From Deltaproteobacteria bacterium Ga0077550 (GTDB taxonomy: Bacteria > Myxococcota_A > Polyangia > Nannocystales > Nannocystaceae), in the NCBI GenBank assembly GCA_001464385.1, contig LNFB01000227.1, positions 1-46,247 on the forward strand: a stretch of DNA of 46,247 nt, given 5' to 3'. Both the position numbers and the translations under genes were made by a program. Positions 27,722 to 36,020 of the stretch are shown here, one piece after another (positions within the stretch are counted from its first letter, which is position 1; each line of letters starts with the position of its first letter). A model generated the notes under the pieces. The model was not told the origin of the DNA. It saw nothing but the letters and a program-made list of their open reading frames with translations, and ran no database searches.

Positions 27722-28867
27722 TCACTCCGCGGGCACCGGGGCCCAGCGGCACTCGTCCGAGTCGATGCCCGGCGACGCGCAGCAGCCGAGGATGTGCTCA
27801 CGCGCCGCGCCGAACGTCGCCAACCACGCGTCGTAGTCCGCGATCGGGAGCGACTCGGTCGGCATCCAATGCGCGAGGGTCCAGTGCGGGCTCCCCGGCT
27901 CGGCAGCCTCGCGGACCTCCGCCTCGTAGTACCCCTCCTTGTTCAGCCCCATGGCGTCCCCGGCGAATCGACCGCAGGTGTTGTTGCTGCCCAATCGATG
28001 GCACGCGAGGCAAGGCGCCGCGGCGTCCGAGACGAGGTGCGAGGCATCGACGGCGGCCGGCAGGACATCCAGCGACACCGTCGAGTAGGGCCCCTTGTCC
28101 TGCGCGACCGAGACCCAGCCCGTGGACGCGAGGTACGGCGTGTAGACGAACGGATCGTGGTCGTGACACTTCGTGCACACACCGGGATCGACCAGGTCGA
28201 ACACCGCGAGGTGACGCTCGAGCTCCGCCGGGGTCGCCTCCGCCAGATCGAGCGGCGGCAGATCGTCCTCGTGCGTCACGTCGTCGACGTCGTCCCAGAA
28301 GCACGTCGCGCCGGTGCGGACGTTGTGCCCGATGACCGCGACGTCGTGGAACAGCGCCGAACCATCGACCTCGAGGGCGATGTCGCGGCAGATCCACTGC
28401 ACCACCACGTCGTCGTGTTCCAGCCGACCGAGCCGACTCCCGGGCCGACACGACCCGGTGAGCAGCGATGGGTTCGCGCACGAGCTCGCGTTGATCGGCG
28501 CCGGCTCGAGGACCGTCGAGCCGCTCGACAGGTCGGCGTGGTACGTGACGATCGGGGTGGCGTCGGCGCACTGCAATTCGTCGGATGCGGGCAGCCAGCC
28601 GTCGAATGCGACCTTGCACCGACAGGCGTGGCAGGTCGCCGCGCCTGCATCCGCGTCGATTTCGACGCACGCGTCGGCGCAAGGATCCGCGGGCGATCCG
28701 TCCTCGGTCGTGCTCGCATCGGCGCTCGACGTGCTGGTGTCGCCACCGGTGGCCCCCGCGCCCGAGCCCCCCGAGCTGCTGCCGTGCATCGCAGTCTCGG
28801 GGCACGCCGCGAGACAGGAGATGAACACTACGAGCCCCGCGGCCCGCCTCGGCAGCAACGACACCAC
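27722..28867 (-). CDS. Lipoprotein with two c-type heme motifs
   Basis: A 381-residue predicted lipoprotein from a GTG. The signal ends VVFISCLAAC, followed by a Ser/Gly/Thr linker. Two CXXCH heme-attachment motifs are present, CTKCH at 231-235 and CLACH at 286-290, followed by RLGSNNTCGRF. Cysteines earlier (TCHACRCK, 79-85) are not CXXCH. The second half contains HWTLAHWMPTESLP. The layout, a redox protein lipid-anchored in the envelope, resembles multi-domain cytochromes that receive electrons from an outer-membrane partner, but no oxidase or reductase motif is seen. The start is supported by TACCGT 6 nt upstream. It is not linked to obvious respiratory genes. Confidence 0.7.
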   Translation of the reverse strand: MVSLLPRRAAGLVVFISCLAACPETAMHGSSSGGSGAGATGGDTSTSSADASTTEDGSPADPCADACVEIDADAGAATCHACRCKVAFDGWLPASDELQCADATPIVTYHADLSSGSTVLEPAPINASSCANPSLLTGSCRPGSRLGRLEHDDVVVQWICRDIALEVDGSALFHDVAVIGHNVRTGATCFWDDVDDVTHEDDLPPLDLAEATPAELERHLAVFDLVDPGVCTKCHDHDPFVYTPYLASTGWVSVAQDKGPYSTVSLDVLPAAVDASHLVSDAAAPCLACHRLGSNNTCGRFAGDAMGLNKEGYYEAEVREAAEPGSPHWTLAHWMPTESLPIADYDAWLATFGAAREHILGCCASPGIDSDECRWAPVPAE

Positions 28868-28873
28868 CGGATC

Positions 28874-28879
28874 ACGGTA
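28874..28879 (-). promoter_or_regulatory. -10-like TACCGT six bases before the heme lipoprotein start
   Basis: On the minus strand TACCGT ends 6 nt before the GTG at 28867. Leaderless transcription is inferred. Confidence 0.4.
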
Positions 28880-28904
28880 GACGAAATATCACCGCGGATG
28901 TGCC

Positions 28905-29768
28905 TCACCCCGCGAGGTAGTCCGCGATCGTCCGCATCACCGCGACCACCGGCGCGCGCCCCTGCAGCTCCGGGTGCGTGAGCAGCCATGCGGGCGTGGT
29001 CAGCTCCGCCGTCGCTTCGCGGAACGCAGGCACCTCGACGAGGCGGCGGTCGAGCGCGGCGAGCCGGCGCGGCATCACGCCGATGCCCACGCCCGCGCCG
29101 ACCAGATCGTCGAAGCCGCGGCGCGACGCCGTGCGCACCGCGATGCGGCGGCCCGTCACATGCTGCTGCTCCCAGCGCGCGATCGCAGAGGTGTGCAGCG
29201 GCGGGCCGAGCACCACCCACGGCGCGGCGTCGGGATCGCGGGCGAGTCGCTCGAGGCCGAAGACGCCGAACTCGATCGAGAAGAGGCGGCGGCCCACGAG
29301 GTGGGGGCCCGGGCGCGGCACCGCCGTGAGCGCGACGTCGGCCTCGCCGCGCCGCACGCTGAGGCCGGCGTTCGACACGTTCACGTCGAGCTCGAGCTCC
29401 GGGTGGCGGGCGGCCAGCGCGGTCAACGGCTCGACCAGCAGCGGCATGAAGCCGTCGACGGTGGTCAGCCGGACGCGGCCGCGCACGACGCCGTGATCCT
29501 CCCGCGCGCGCCGGCGGATCGCGACGACACCGGCCGCGGTCTCGCGGACGAGCGACGCGAGCTCGCGGGCCACCGCCGTCACGCCCTCGCCGGGGACGAA
29601 GCAGCGCAGGCCCAGCGAGGCCTCGAGCGCAGCGATGCGGCGATACACCGTCGATGCGGCGACCCCGAGCTCGCGACCGGCCGCGGCCGCGGTGCCGAGC
29701 CGCTCGACCGCCTCGAGGTGCGCGAGGGCGTCCCAATCGAGCCCCTCGGGCAGCGCGCGGGCGGTCAT
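28905..29768 (-). CDS. LysR-family transcriptional regulator
   Basis: A 287-residue LTTR. The winged helix-turn-helix occupies about 14-70 (LDWDALAHLEAVERLGTAAAAGRELGVAASTVYRRIAALEASLG), and the periplasmic-binding-like effector domain about 93-287 (GRVRLTTVDGFMPLLVEPLTALAARHPELELDVNVSN...). The sequence is complete. LTTRs act as tetramers on a divergent promoter and respond to a small molecule. The gene is divergent from a catalase-fold lipoprotein, and the 144-bp space between holds two TCGCA-N5-GCGA sites. Together this suggests that gene is its target. The ATG at 29768 is chosen because HTH homology begins about 12 residues later. Confidence 0.85.
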   Translation of the reverse strand: MTARALPEGLDWDALAHLEAVERLGTAAAAGRELGVAASTVYRRIAALEASLGLRCFVPGEGVTAVARELASLVRETAAGVVAIRRRAREDHGVVRGRVRLTTVDGFMPLLVEPLTALAARHPELELDVNVSNAGLSVRRGEADVALTAVPRPGPHLVGRRLFSIEFGVFGLERLARDPDAAPWVVLGPPLHTSAIARWEQQHVTGRRIAVRTASRRGFDDLVGAGVGIGVMPRRLAALDRRLVEVPAFREATAELTTPAWLLTHPELQGRAPVVAVMRTIADYLAG

Positions 29769-29787
29769 GGGCGGACCGCGCCCCGGG

Positions 29788-29822
29788 TCGCAAAAACGCG
29801 AATCGTGGTCGCAGCGTTGCGA
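29788..29822. promoter_or_regulatory. Two dyad sites 21 bp apart, candidate LysR operator
   Basis: TCGCAAAAACGCGA (29788-29801) and TCGCAGCGTTGCGA (29809-29822) share TCGCA-N5-GCGA and start exactly 21 bp apart, two helical turns. The second is a perfect inverted repeat. They lie in the divergent region and close to the regulator start, as LysR operators do. Confidence 0.5.
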
Positions 29823-29912
29823 GCGGCCGATCGCAGGCACCTCGCTACGCTGCCGCGCATCGCTGCCCGGACGTCGTCGCCGACGTCGCCGGGCGCGTCG
29901 CTTGGAACGACC

Positions 29913-31337
29913 ATGACCCCGTCCCGCACCGCACTCCTGCTCATCGCGTCGCTAACCTACACGGCCTGTGATTCCCCGTCGAGCGCCGACGACGACGCGC
30001 CGCACGACGGCATCGACGATCCGGGCGTCGCGCAGGGCGGCAAGGCCGACACCAACGGCTACGAGGATCGCGGGTACGAGTCGACCTGCATCCTGCGCGT
30101 CGCGAACGGCTCGGACCTCGCGACGCTCGACGACGACGCGGGCCTGTGGGGCGCCTCCGCGAAGGCGATCATCGCGGCGAAGCGCGGCCCCGACGGCGAG
30201 CCGTCGACCGCCGACGACCTGCAGTTCGCGACCCTGACCGAGCTCGACGCCGTCGACTGGGTCGGGTTCCTGTCGTTCCGCGCGATGCTCGAGTACGGCC
30301 AGGCCGAGGGCCTGTGCCCGGGCCTCGGCGAGGAGTACCCGCCGCCGGGCGAAGACGAGGCGACCGATCGCATCATCGCGCGGATCGGCGATCGCATGCA
30401 GCGGGAGTTCACCGCCGGCGCACGGCCCTCGACCCGCGGATTGCACGCCAAGGGCCGCTGCGTGCAGGGCACCTTCACCGTCGACAACGCCGCCCTGCCC
30501 GCGTCACTGCGCGTCGGCGTGTTCGCGAGCGACACCGCGTACCCCGCGTGGGTCCGCTTCAGCAACGGCAACCCGCACGTGCAGGCCGACGGCGAGGGCG
30601 ACGTGCGCGGCATGGCGATCAAGCTGATGGACGTGCCCGGCACCAAGCTCCTCGAGGACGAGAAGGACGCCGACACCCACGACTTCCTGCTCAACCACAC
30701 CCCGACGATCCCGACCGCCGACGCGCTCGACTTCGCGGCGATCGTCGATCGCTCCGAGGACGACGAGAACCCGGTGCTCGCGTTCCTGTCGTGGAACCCC
30801 TTCGACATCGAGCTGACCAAGATCCGCCTGCTCATCGCGTCGGTGACCACGCCGATCATCAACCCGCTGTCGACCACCTATTGGAGTCAGAGCCCATATC
30901 GCCTCGGCGGCGAGACCGTCGCGGTGAAGTACCGCGCGCGCCCCTGCCCCGGCGCCGCCCTGGGGCCCGAGCTCGACGACGCGGACCCCGAGTACTTCAC
31001 CGCGTCGATGCAGCAGCAGCTCGCGGCCGGCACGGCGTGCTTCGAGTTCGCGATCCAGCGCCAGCGCGATCCGGCCACCATGCCGATCGAGGACAACTCG
31101 GTCGAGTGGCGCGAGGCCGAGTCGGCGTTCGTGCCGGTCGCGACGCTCGAGATCGCGGCGCAGGACTTCGCGTCCGACGCCAACCGCGAGGCCTGCGAGC
31201 ACCTGTCCTTCACGCCGTGGCACGCGCTGCCCGAGCACCGGCCGCTGGGCAGCCTCAACCGCGCGCGGCGACGGGCGTACGAGGCGATCTCGAAGCGGCG
31301 GCACGAGCTCAACGGCGTGCCACGCCAGGAGCCGTGA
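29913..31337 (+). CDS. Catalase-fold secreted or lipoprotein with helix-hairpin-helix-like insertion
   Basis: A 474-residue protein with N-terminal signal TALLLIASLTYTAC, then an acidic linker with GGKADTN. Residues about 58-120 (ILRVANGSDLATLDDDAGLWGASAKAIIAAK...) resemble an HhH or SAP-like helical module. The main domain resembles the catalase/SrpA-like heme fold: GLHAKGRCVQGTFTV with probable catalytic H178, then WVRFSNGNPHVQ and GDVRGMAIKLMD. The C-terminal HRPLGSLNRARRRAYEAISKRRHELNG is typical of this family. It could detoxify peroxide or be an inactive relative; a heme-binding Tyr could not be placed with confidence. A GGAA stands 5 nt before the ATG. Divergent from LysR. Confidence 0.75.
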   Translation: MTPSRTALLLIASLTYTACDSPSSADDDAPHDGIDDPGVAQGGKADTNGYEDRGYESTCILRVANGSDLATLDDDAGLWGASAKAIIAAKRGPDGEPSTADDLQFATLTELDAVDWVGFLSFRAMLEYGQAEGLCPGLGEEYPPPGEDEATDRIIARIGDRMQREFTAGARPSTRGLHAKGRCVQGTFTVDNAALPASLRVGVFASDTAYPAWVRFSNGNPHVQADGEGDVRGMAIKLMDVPGTKLLEDEKDADTHDFLLNHTPTIPTADALDFAAIVDRSEDDENPVLAFLSWNPFDIELTKIRLLIASVTTPIINPLSTTYWSQSPYRLGGETVAVKYRARPCPGAALGPELDDADPEYFTASMQQQLAAGTACFEFAIQRQRDPATMPIEDNSVEWREAESAFVPVATLEIAAQDFASDANREACEHLSFTPWHALPEHRPLGSLNRARRRAYEAISKRRHELNGVPRQEP

Positions 31338-31406
31338 GCTCGACGCCCGCGGCGACGTCGTCCGCGCCGGCCCGTGGCGTTGCCGGGCCGCGCGCGCGCG
31401 TCTACG

Positions 31407-34184
31407 ATGGGTCGCCTGGATCCCGGGTTGCACGGAGCGTCGTCGCCGACGCATGGACCTCCATCGGCATGGACGGCGCCGCTGATGGTGGCGCTGGCCA
31501 CCGCCGCGGCGTTCGCGACGCACGGGCTGTGGCGCGTCGCCGCGCTGGCGATCGTCCTCGCGCTCGCGCCGTCGAGCCTCGCGGCGCTGCGCGAGCACCT
31601 CGGCCCGCAGCGCTGGCTCGCGGTCGCGCGCGCCGCCCCGATCGCGCTGCTCGTCGCGGTCGCCGGCGGGATGCTGTGGCCGCTCGTCACCGGTGAGCCA
31701 CCGGCCTCGCGCGACCACGCGATCCACTACTTCCAGGCGCGGATCCTCGTCGACGAGATGCTGCCCTCGGGTCGGCTCTCGGGGTGGACCGAGCGCTTCA
31801 ACCACGGCTTCCCGTTCGGCGAGGGCTACCCGACATTGGGTGTGCTCTGGGCCAGCGCGAGCCACCTGCTCACCCTCGGCGCGCTCGACCTGCGCGAGAG
31901 CTACGCGTGGGGCCTGCTCGGGGTCTGGTCGCTCACGCTGTGGGGGAGCTGGCGCATCGCCGCCGCGATCGCGACGGACGTCCGCGCGCGACAAGGGGAC
32001 GTCGAGGCGCAGGACGGTGATCTCGTATCGCGCTGGGCTGGGTCGGCGGGTGCGTTCGCGTGGCTGCTCGATCCGGGCGCGGCGCGGCAAGGCGGCTGGA
32101 ACTACCTCATGTTCCACGGCGTGTGGCCGCAGCAGCTGTCCTCTGCGCTGTGGATCGCGGGGTTGGTGTGGACGCTGCGGGCGCTGCACGATCGACGGCC
32201 GCGGGCGATCGCGATGGCGGCGGTGTGCCTCGCGGCCAGCGTGCTCGCGCACCCGTTCGGGCTGCTCACGGCGGTGGCGTCCGCGGTCGGCCTCGTGGTC
32301 GTGGCGCGGCTGGCCGACGACGCGCGCCGCTGGGCGCCCGGATCCCTGCGCGTGCTCGCGCTGATCCATGGGCTCGCTGCCGCGCTCGCGGCCGCGGGCG
32401 TCGCGACGTTCTTCGCGGCGTCGGCGGAGCTCGGTCGATCGCCGGTCGCGTGGTCGGAGCTCGGCGAGCTCGCGGCGCGGCTGACCACGGGCGATCTGCT
32501 CGCGGGCACGTGGGCGTGGACGGGCGGGCTCGCGGTCGTCGGCCTGGGCCTCGCGCTGTGGAGCGGGCGCGCGAGCGCGTGGCTGGCCGCCGGGCTGTGC
32601 TGCGGGCTGCTGTTTCTCGGCTCGCGCGACGCGATCACGCTGCTCGAGCTCGACCTCGTCGCCGCCGGCTTCAAGAACCTGCAGTTCCCCCGCTTCGCGA
32701 TCGCGCTGAAGCCCCTGGCCTTCGCGATGGCCGGCGCGGCGCTCGTCGTCGCGATCCGGGCCGTCGCCGCGGCGCTGGGTCGCGGCGCGGTCGTCGACGC
32801 GCGGCGGCGGTGGTTCGTCGCGATCGTGCTGGCGCCCGCCTTCACCGCGCTGCTCGGGCGCACCGATCTGTTCGCGCCGCGACCGGTGGGCAGCATCGAC
32901 ACCCTGCGCCGCAGCGAGCTCGCCGTCGAGGAGCGCGAGCTGCGGGCCGCGTTGGTGGCCGAGGCCGAGCACACGGCGGCGATGCGGGTCGCGTTCCTGC
33001 GCGCCGAGATGGGCGGCGGCACCTACCCGATGTTCGCGATCGCCGATGCGGGCGCGGCCGCGGTGCTCGACGGCCACGTGGCCACCGTGAACTTCGAGCA
33101 CATCGTCGAGCGCCGCGGCGTCGCGGTGTTCGAGCGGCTCGGCGTCACCCACGTGATCCACGATCGTCCGCTGGGCGAGGGCGACGCCGAGCTCGCCGCG
33201 GTGCTCGAGCCGGTCGGCGTGTTCGGGCCGTACACGCTGGCGCGCTTCGTGGCGGCGCCGGACACCGGGCCGCGGTTCGTCCGCGGCGAGGGCACGGCGA
33301 GCGCCGTCGAACACGGCCCCGAGCGGCGCGTCTTCGAGGTCGAGACGTCGGGCGGCACGCTGCAGATCGCCCAGGCCCCGTCGTCGCGGTGGGCGTGGAC
33401 GCTGGACGGCGCGCCGATCGAGGCGTCGACCTCCACCGTGCACGGCGACATGGACGTCGTCGGCCTCGAGCTGCCGCACGGCGGCCGCGTCGTCGCGACG
33501 TACGTGACCACCGACGCCGAGCGCTGGGGCCGGTGGCTGAGCCTCGCGGGGCTCGTCGTGGTCGCGGGGTTGGTGCTGCGCGGCCGACCGCTCGCGCTGC
33601 GGTCACGATCGTTCGGCTCGGGCCGCGCGGTGGCCATCGCGTTGGGCGTGGGCGCGGTGGGCATGGGCGTGCTGGTCGTGCGTCGTCAGCACACGCAGCT
33701 CGATCGCACGTGGCACGAGTACGCCGACACCCGCTTCTTCGCGCGCACGGGCGCACCCGAGTTCGTCGACGACCTCACGATCACCCGCGAGATCGCGATC
33801 GATCGCGCCGCGCGGCCGGTGTGCGACGGCCTGCTGGGCAAGGACGCGCTGGTCGAATGCGAGGAGGGCGACTACCGGCCCAACCCCTCGTTCGTCTACA
33901 TCGACCCGTACCTCTACCGCTGCGTCTCGTTCGGGATCGCGGCCGGCGACACCGCGACGATCCGCCTCGGCGAGCCGGGCGATCACGTCGTCGGCTTCGC
34001 GATGCGGCGCGGCAGCGACGGCAAGGGCCGCCACCTGCGCTTCGGCACCGGCCGCGCGCTGCAGGTGCTGGGCAACCGCCGGGCGGACCTGCACTTCGGG
34101 GCGGAGGAGGAGCCGGTGGTCACGATCGAGAACGCGGGGGACGATCCGGAGCTGGTGTGTGTGGGCGGGGCCCGCTTCGAGTGA
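31407..34184 (+). CDS. Polytopic membrane protein, YfhO/PTPS-related type
   Basis: A 925-residue protein. The first ~560 residues contain about ten hydrophobic helices; DHAIHYFQARILVDEMLPSGRLSGWTERFNHGFPFGEGYPTLGVLWASAS is the characteristic segment of the 6-pyruvoyl-tetrahydropterin synthase-related/YfhO-like membrane proteins, which are GT-C-like and probably handle lipid-linked sugars. The C-terminal ~330 residues are beta-rich and largely soluble, with a further span near aa 690-710 (WLSLAGLVVVAGLVLRG) and another after it. The start is uncertain: ATG 31407 is preferred, the in-frame GTG at 31374 or an internal ATG remain possible. The function is unknown. A hairpin overlaps the stop codon. 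Confidence 0.75.
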   Translation: MGRLDPGLHGASSPTHGPPSAWTAPLMVALATAAAFATHGLWRVAALAIVLALAPSSLAALREHLGPQRWLAVARAAPIALLVAVAGGMLWPLVTGEPPASRDHAIHYFQARILVDEMLPSGRLSGWTERFNHGFPFGEGYPTLGVLWASASHLLTLGALDLRESYAWGLLGVWSLTLWGSWRIAAAIATDVRARQGDVEAQDGDLVSRWAGSAGAFAWLLDPGAARQGGWNYLMFHGVWPQQLSSALWIAGLVWTLRALHDRRPRAIAMAAVCLAASVLAHPFGLLTAVASAVGLVVVARLADDARRWAPGSLRVLALIHGLAAALAAAGVATFFAASAELGRSPVAWSELGELAARLTTGDLLAGTWAWTGGLAVVGLGLALWSGRASAWLAAGLCCGLLFLGSRDAITLLELDLVAAGFKNLQFPRFAIALKPLAFAMAGAALVVAIRAVAAALGRGAVVDARRRWFVAIVLAPAFTALLGRTDLFAPRPVGSIDTLRRSELAVEERELRAALVAEAEHTAAMRVAFLRAEMGGGTYPMFAIADAGAAAVLDGHVATVNFEHIVERRGVAVFERLGVTHVIHDRPLGEGDAELAAVLEPVGVFGPYTLARFVAAPDTGPRFVRGEGTASAVEHGPERRVFEVETSGGTLQIAQAPSSRWAWTLDGAPIEASTSTVHGDMDVVGLELPHGGRVVATYVTTDAERWGRWLSLAGLVVVAGLVLRGRPLALRSRSFGSGRAVAIALGVGAVGMGVLVVRRQHTQLDRTWHEYADTRFFARTGAPEFVDDLTITREIAIDRAARPVCDGLLGKDALVECEEGDYRPNPSFVYIDPYLYRCVSFGIAAGDTATIRLGEPGDHVVGFAMRRGSDGKGRHLRFGTGRALQVLGNRRADLHFGAEEEPVVTIENAGDDPELVCVGGARFE

Positions 34185-34211
34185 GGAGCGAGACGAAGTC
34201 TCGCCCCTCAC
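34181..34211 (+). terminator. Hairpin containing the membrane-protein stop codon
   Basis: GTGAGG-A-GCGAGAC pairs with GTCTCGC-C-CCTCAC around a GAA loop: 13 pairs and one mismatch. The TGA at 34182-34184 lies in its left arm. No T tract follows, so it may be a rho-dependent or 3'-stabilising structure. Confidence 0.5.
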
Positions 34212-34220
34212 GCGAAGCGC

Positions 34221-34250
34221 CGTGCCCGTGCCCGTGCCCGTGCCCGTGCC
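34221..34250 (+). repeat. Hexanucleotide repeat CGTGCC x5
   Basis: Five perfect tandem copies of CGTGCC lie between the hairpin and the ExbD promoter. No function is evident. It is a candidate for length variation. Confidence 0.9.
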
Positions 34251-34291
34251 CGCCCGTACCCCCCGCCTTGCCCCGCGCCCCCTCGCCGCCC

Positions 34292-34297
34292 TACACT
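34292..34297 (+). promoter_or_regulatory. -10-like TACACT seven bases before exbD-like gene
   Basis: TACACT ends 7 nt before the ATG at 34305. No ribosome-binding site is visible, so a leaderless transcript is inferred. Confidence 0.4.
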
Positions 34298-34304
34298 CGC
34301 GGCC

Positions 34305-34724
34305 ATGGGAATGGCCACGGGCGGCGCGGAGGGGGAGGCGGTCTGCGAGATCAACGTCACCCCCATGGTCGATGTGCTGCTGTGCCTGCTCATCATCTTC
34401 ATGGTCGCGGCGCCCAAGCCGCCCAACGAGCAGATCCAGATCAGCGTGCCGAAGGAGTCGGTGACGCAGGTGCCGTCGGATCCGAACTCGCCGCTGCTCG
34501 TCGAGGTCCTGCCCGACGGCTCGGCCAAGCTCGGCCAGCAGCAGCTGTCGAAGAACTACGACGAGATGATCAAGCAGTTCCAGGCCAACGAGAAGGCGCA
34601 GTCCGACAGCAAGCTGATCGTGACCGCCAAGGGTGAAGCGCGCTACGGCGACGTCATCCGCGTCATGACGGCCGCGCACGAGTCCGGGATCTCCGACGTC
34701 GGCATCGCGTCCGATCGCCTGTAG
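34305..34724 (+). CDS. ExbD/TolR-type biopolymer transport protein
   Basis: A 139-residue inner-membrane protein. EINVTPMVDVLLCLLIIFMV (about 15-34) is the ExbD/TolR transmembrane segment, with the conserved Asp23 in the PMVD motif that takes part in proton flow. A periplasmic domain of about 95 residues follows (ISVPKESVTQVP, LLVEVLPDGSAKL, ARYGDVIRVMTAAHESGI). ExbD and TolR normally work with ExbB/TolQ and a TonB or TolA. None is next to it here, so its partner must be elsewhere. The short length is normal. It has its own promoter-like TACACT. Confidence 0.9.
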   Translation: MGMATGGAEGEAVCEINVTPMVDVLLCLLIIFMVAAPKPPNEQIQISVPKESVTQVPSDPNSPLLVEVLPDGSAKLGQQQLSKNYDEMIKQFQANEKAQSDSKLIVTAKGEARYGDVIRVMTAAHESGISDVGIASDRL

Positions 34725-34730
34725 CAGCTT

Positions 34731-34756
34731 CGGCGCGGCCCCGAGGGACCGCGCCG
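34731..34756. terminator. Hairpin between convergent genes
   Basis: CGGCGCGG pairs with CCGCGCCG around a 10-nt loop between the exbD-like gene and the convergent glyoxalase-fold gene. The stem is symmetric, so it could serve both strands. No T tract follows. Confidence 0.45.
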
Positions 34757-34771
34757 GACGTCCGGCGACGA

Positions 34772-35839
34772 CTACTTCCTCTTCGCGGGCTTCTTCCCCG
34801 CCTTCGCGGGCTCGGCCTTCGCGACCGGCTTCTTCGCCGCCTTCGCGGGCGCCTTCGCCGGCTGCGCCTTCGCGGGCGCCTTCGCGGGCTCGGCCTTCGC
34901 GACTGACTTCTTCGCCGCCTTCGCGGGCGCCTTCGCGGGCTCGGCCTTCGCGACTGACTTCTTCGCCGCCTTCGCGGGCTCGGCCTTCGCGACCTTCTTC
35001 GACGCCTTCTTCACAGGCTCCGGCGCCGGCTCGGCCTTCGCCGCCTTCTTCCCGACCTTCTTCACCGGCTCCGGCGCCGGCTCGGCCTTCGCCGCCTTCT
35101 TCCCGACCTTCTTCACCGGCTCCGGTGCGGGCTCGGCCTTCGCGACCTTCTTCGACGCCTTCTTCACCGGCTCCGGCGCCGGCTCGGCCTTCGCCACCTT
35201 CTTCCCGACCTTCTTCACCGGCTCGGGCGCGGGCTCAGGCGCAGCCTCGGCCTTCGCCGCCTTCTTCCCGATCTTCTTCGCGGGCTCGGGCGCAGCCTCG
35301 GTCTTCGCGACCTTCTTCGACGCCTTCTTCGCGGGCGCCGGCGCGGCCTCGGCCTCCTCCGCCTCCGCGGCCTCCTCCGCCTTCGCCGGCTTCTCCGCCT
35401 TCGCGGGCTTCTCCGCCTTCGCGGGCTTCTCCTTCGCGACCTTCTTCCCGGTCTTGCGGCCCTCGGCCGGCGGCGCCTCGGCGGTCTCGCCCTTCCACAC
35501 GCCGAAGGTCGCGCCCGTCGGGTCGCGCATGATCGCACCGGCACCGAAGCCGGGCGCCTCCATGTATTCGACGATCACCTCGGCCCCCGCGGCGCGGGCC
35601 TTGGTCACGGTGACGCGCACGTCGTCGACGGTGATGTACGGCAGCCACATCGGCGGGGCGTCGGGCATCCCGCGCAGCTGCATGCCGGCGCCGGGATCCT
35701 TCGGGGTCCCGATCATGGTGTAGACGGACTCGCCCATCGGGATGTCGCTGTAATTCCAGCCGAACAACTCGGCGTAGAACGCCTTCGCGCTGGGGATCTC
35801 ATCGGTGTGGAGCTCGAGATGGACAAAGGCGCCTTGCAT
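34772..35839 (-). CDS. Glyoxalase/VOC-fold protein with histone H1-like Lys/Ala/Pro tail
   Basis: A 355-residue fusion. Residues 1-118 are a VOC-fold domain: FVHLELHTDEIPSAKAFYAELFGWNYSD, YTMIGTPKDPGAGMQLRG, WLPYITVDDVRVTVTKARAAGAEVIVE and IMRDPTGATFGVWKG, as in glyoxalase/bleomycin-resistance proteins. The H/E metal positions of the family are partly recognisable (H8 or H11, E9) but substrate is unknown. Residues about 120-355 are a low-complexity tail of repeats such as PAPEPVKKVGKKAAKAE and AKAPAKAAKKSVAKAEP, like eukaryotic H1 and bacterial AlgR3/CarD tails, which bind DNA or RNA. A GGAAG precedes the ATG. The tail is intact and in frame throughout. Confidence 0.85.
   Translation of the reverse strand: MQGAFVHLELHTDEIPSAKAFYAELFGWNYSDIPMGESVYTMIGTPKDPGAGMQLRGMPDAPPMWLPYITVDDVRVTVTKARAAGAEVIVEYMEAPGFGAGAIMRDPTGATFGVWKGETAEAPPAEGRKTGKKVAKEKPAKAEKPAKAEKPAKAEEAAEAEEAEAAPAPAKKASKKVAKTEAAPEPAKKIGKKAAKAEAAPEPAPEPVKKVGKKVAKAEPAPEPVKKASKKVAKAEPAPEPVKKVGKKAAKAEPAPEPVKKVGKKAAKAEPAPEPVKKASKKVAKAEPAKAAKKSVAKAEPAKAPAKAAKKSVAKAEPAKAPAKAQPAKAPAKAAKKPVAKAEPAKAGKKPAKRK
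34780..35440 (-). repeat. Region of short repeats encoding the Lys/Ala/Pro tail
   Basis: The tail is coded by near-identical blocks such as PAPEPVKKVGKKAAKAE and shorter KAEPAKA units. The DNA repeats are close enough for recombination to change tail length in frame. Confidence 0.8.
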
Positions 35840-36020
35840 CCTGGGATCTTCCTTTTCGACGGCAGGGACTTCTTACTACGCGCGCGCGTGGGGCTCAATG
35901 GCGGGCGGCACCCGACGTGTCGCCCTCGGCCCGTCGTGCAGGTCCGGACACGTCGCGGGGAGATCCCACCCGACGCCTGGGCTCGCGGTCGGTGGCTGCT
36001 CTCGGGCACTCTTCGGGGGC

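Noticed and set aside
30504..33479. A 991-codon minus-strand frame
   Set aside because: It is antisense to the catalase-fold and YfhO-like genes, rich in Arg/Asp/His and without family similarity.
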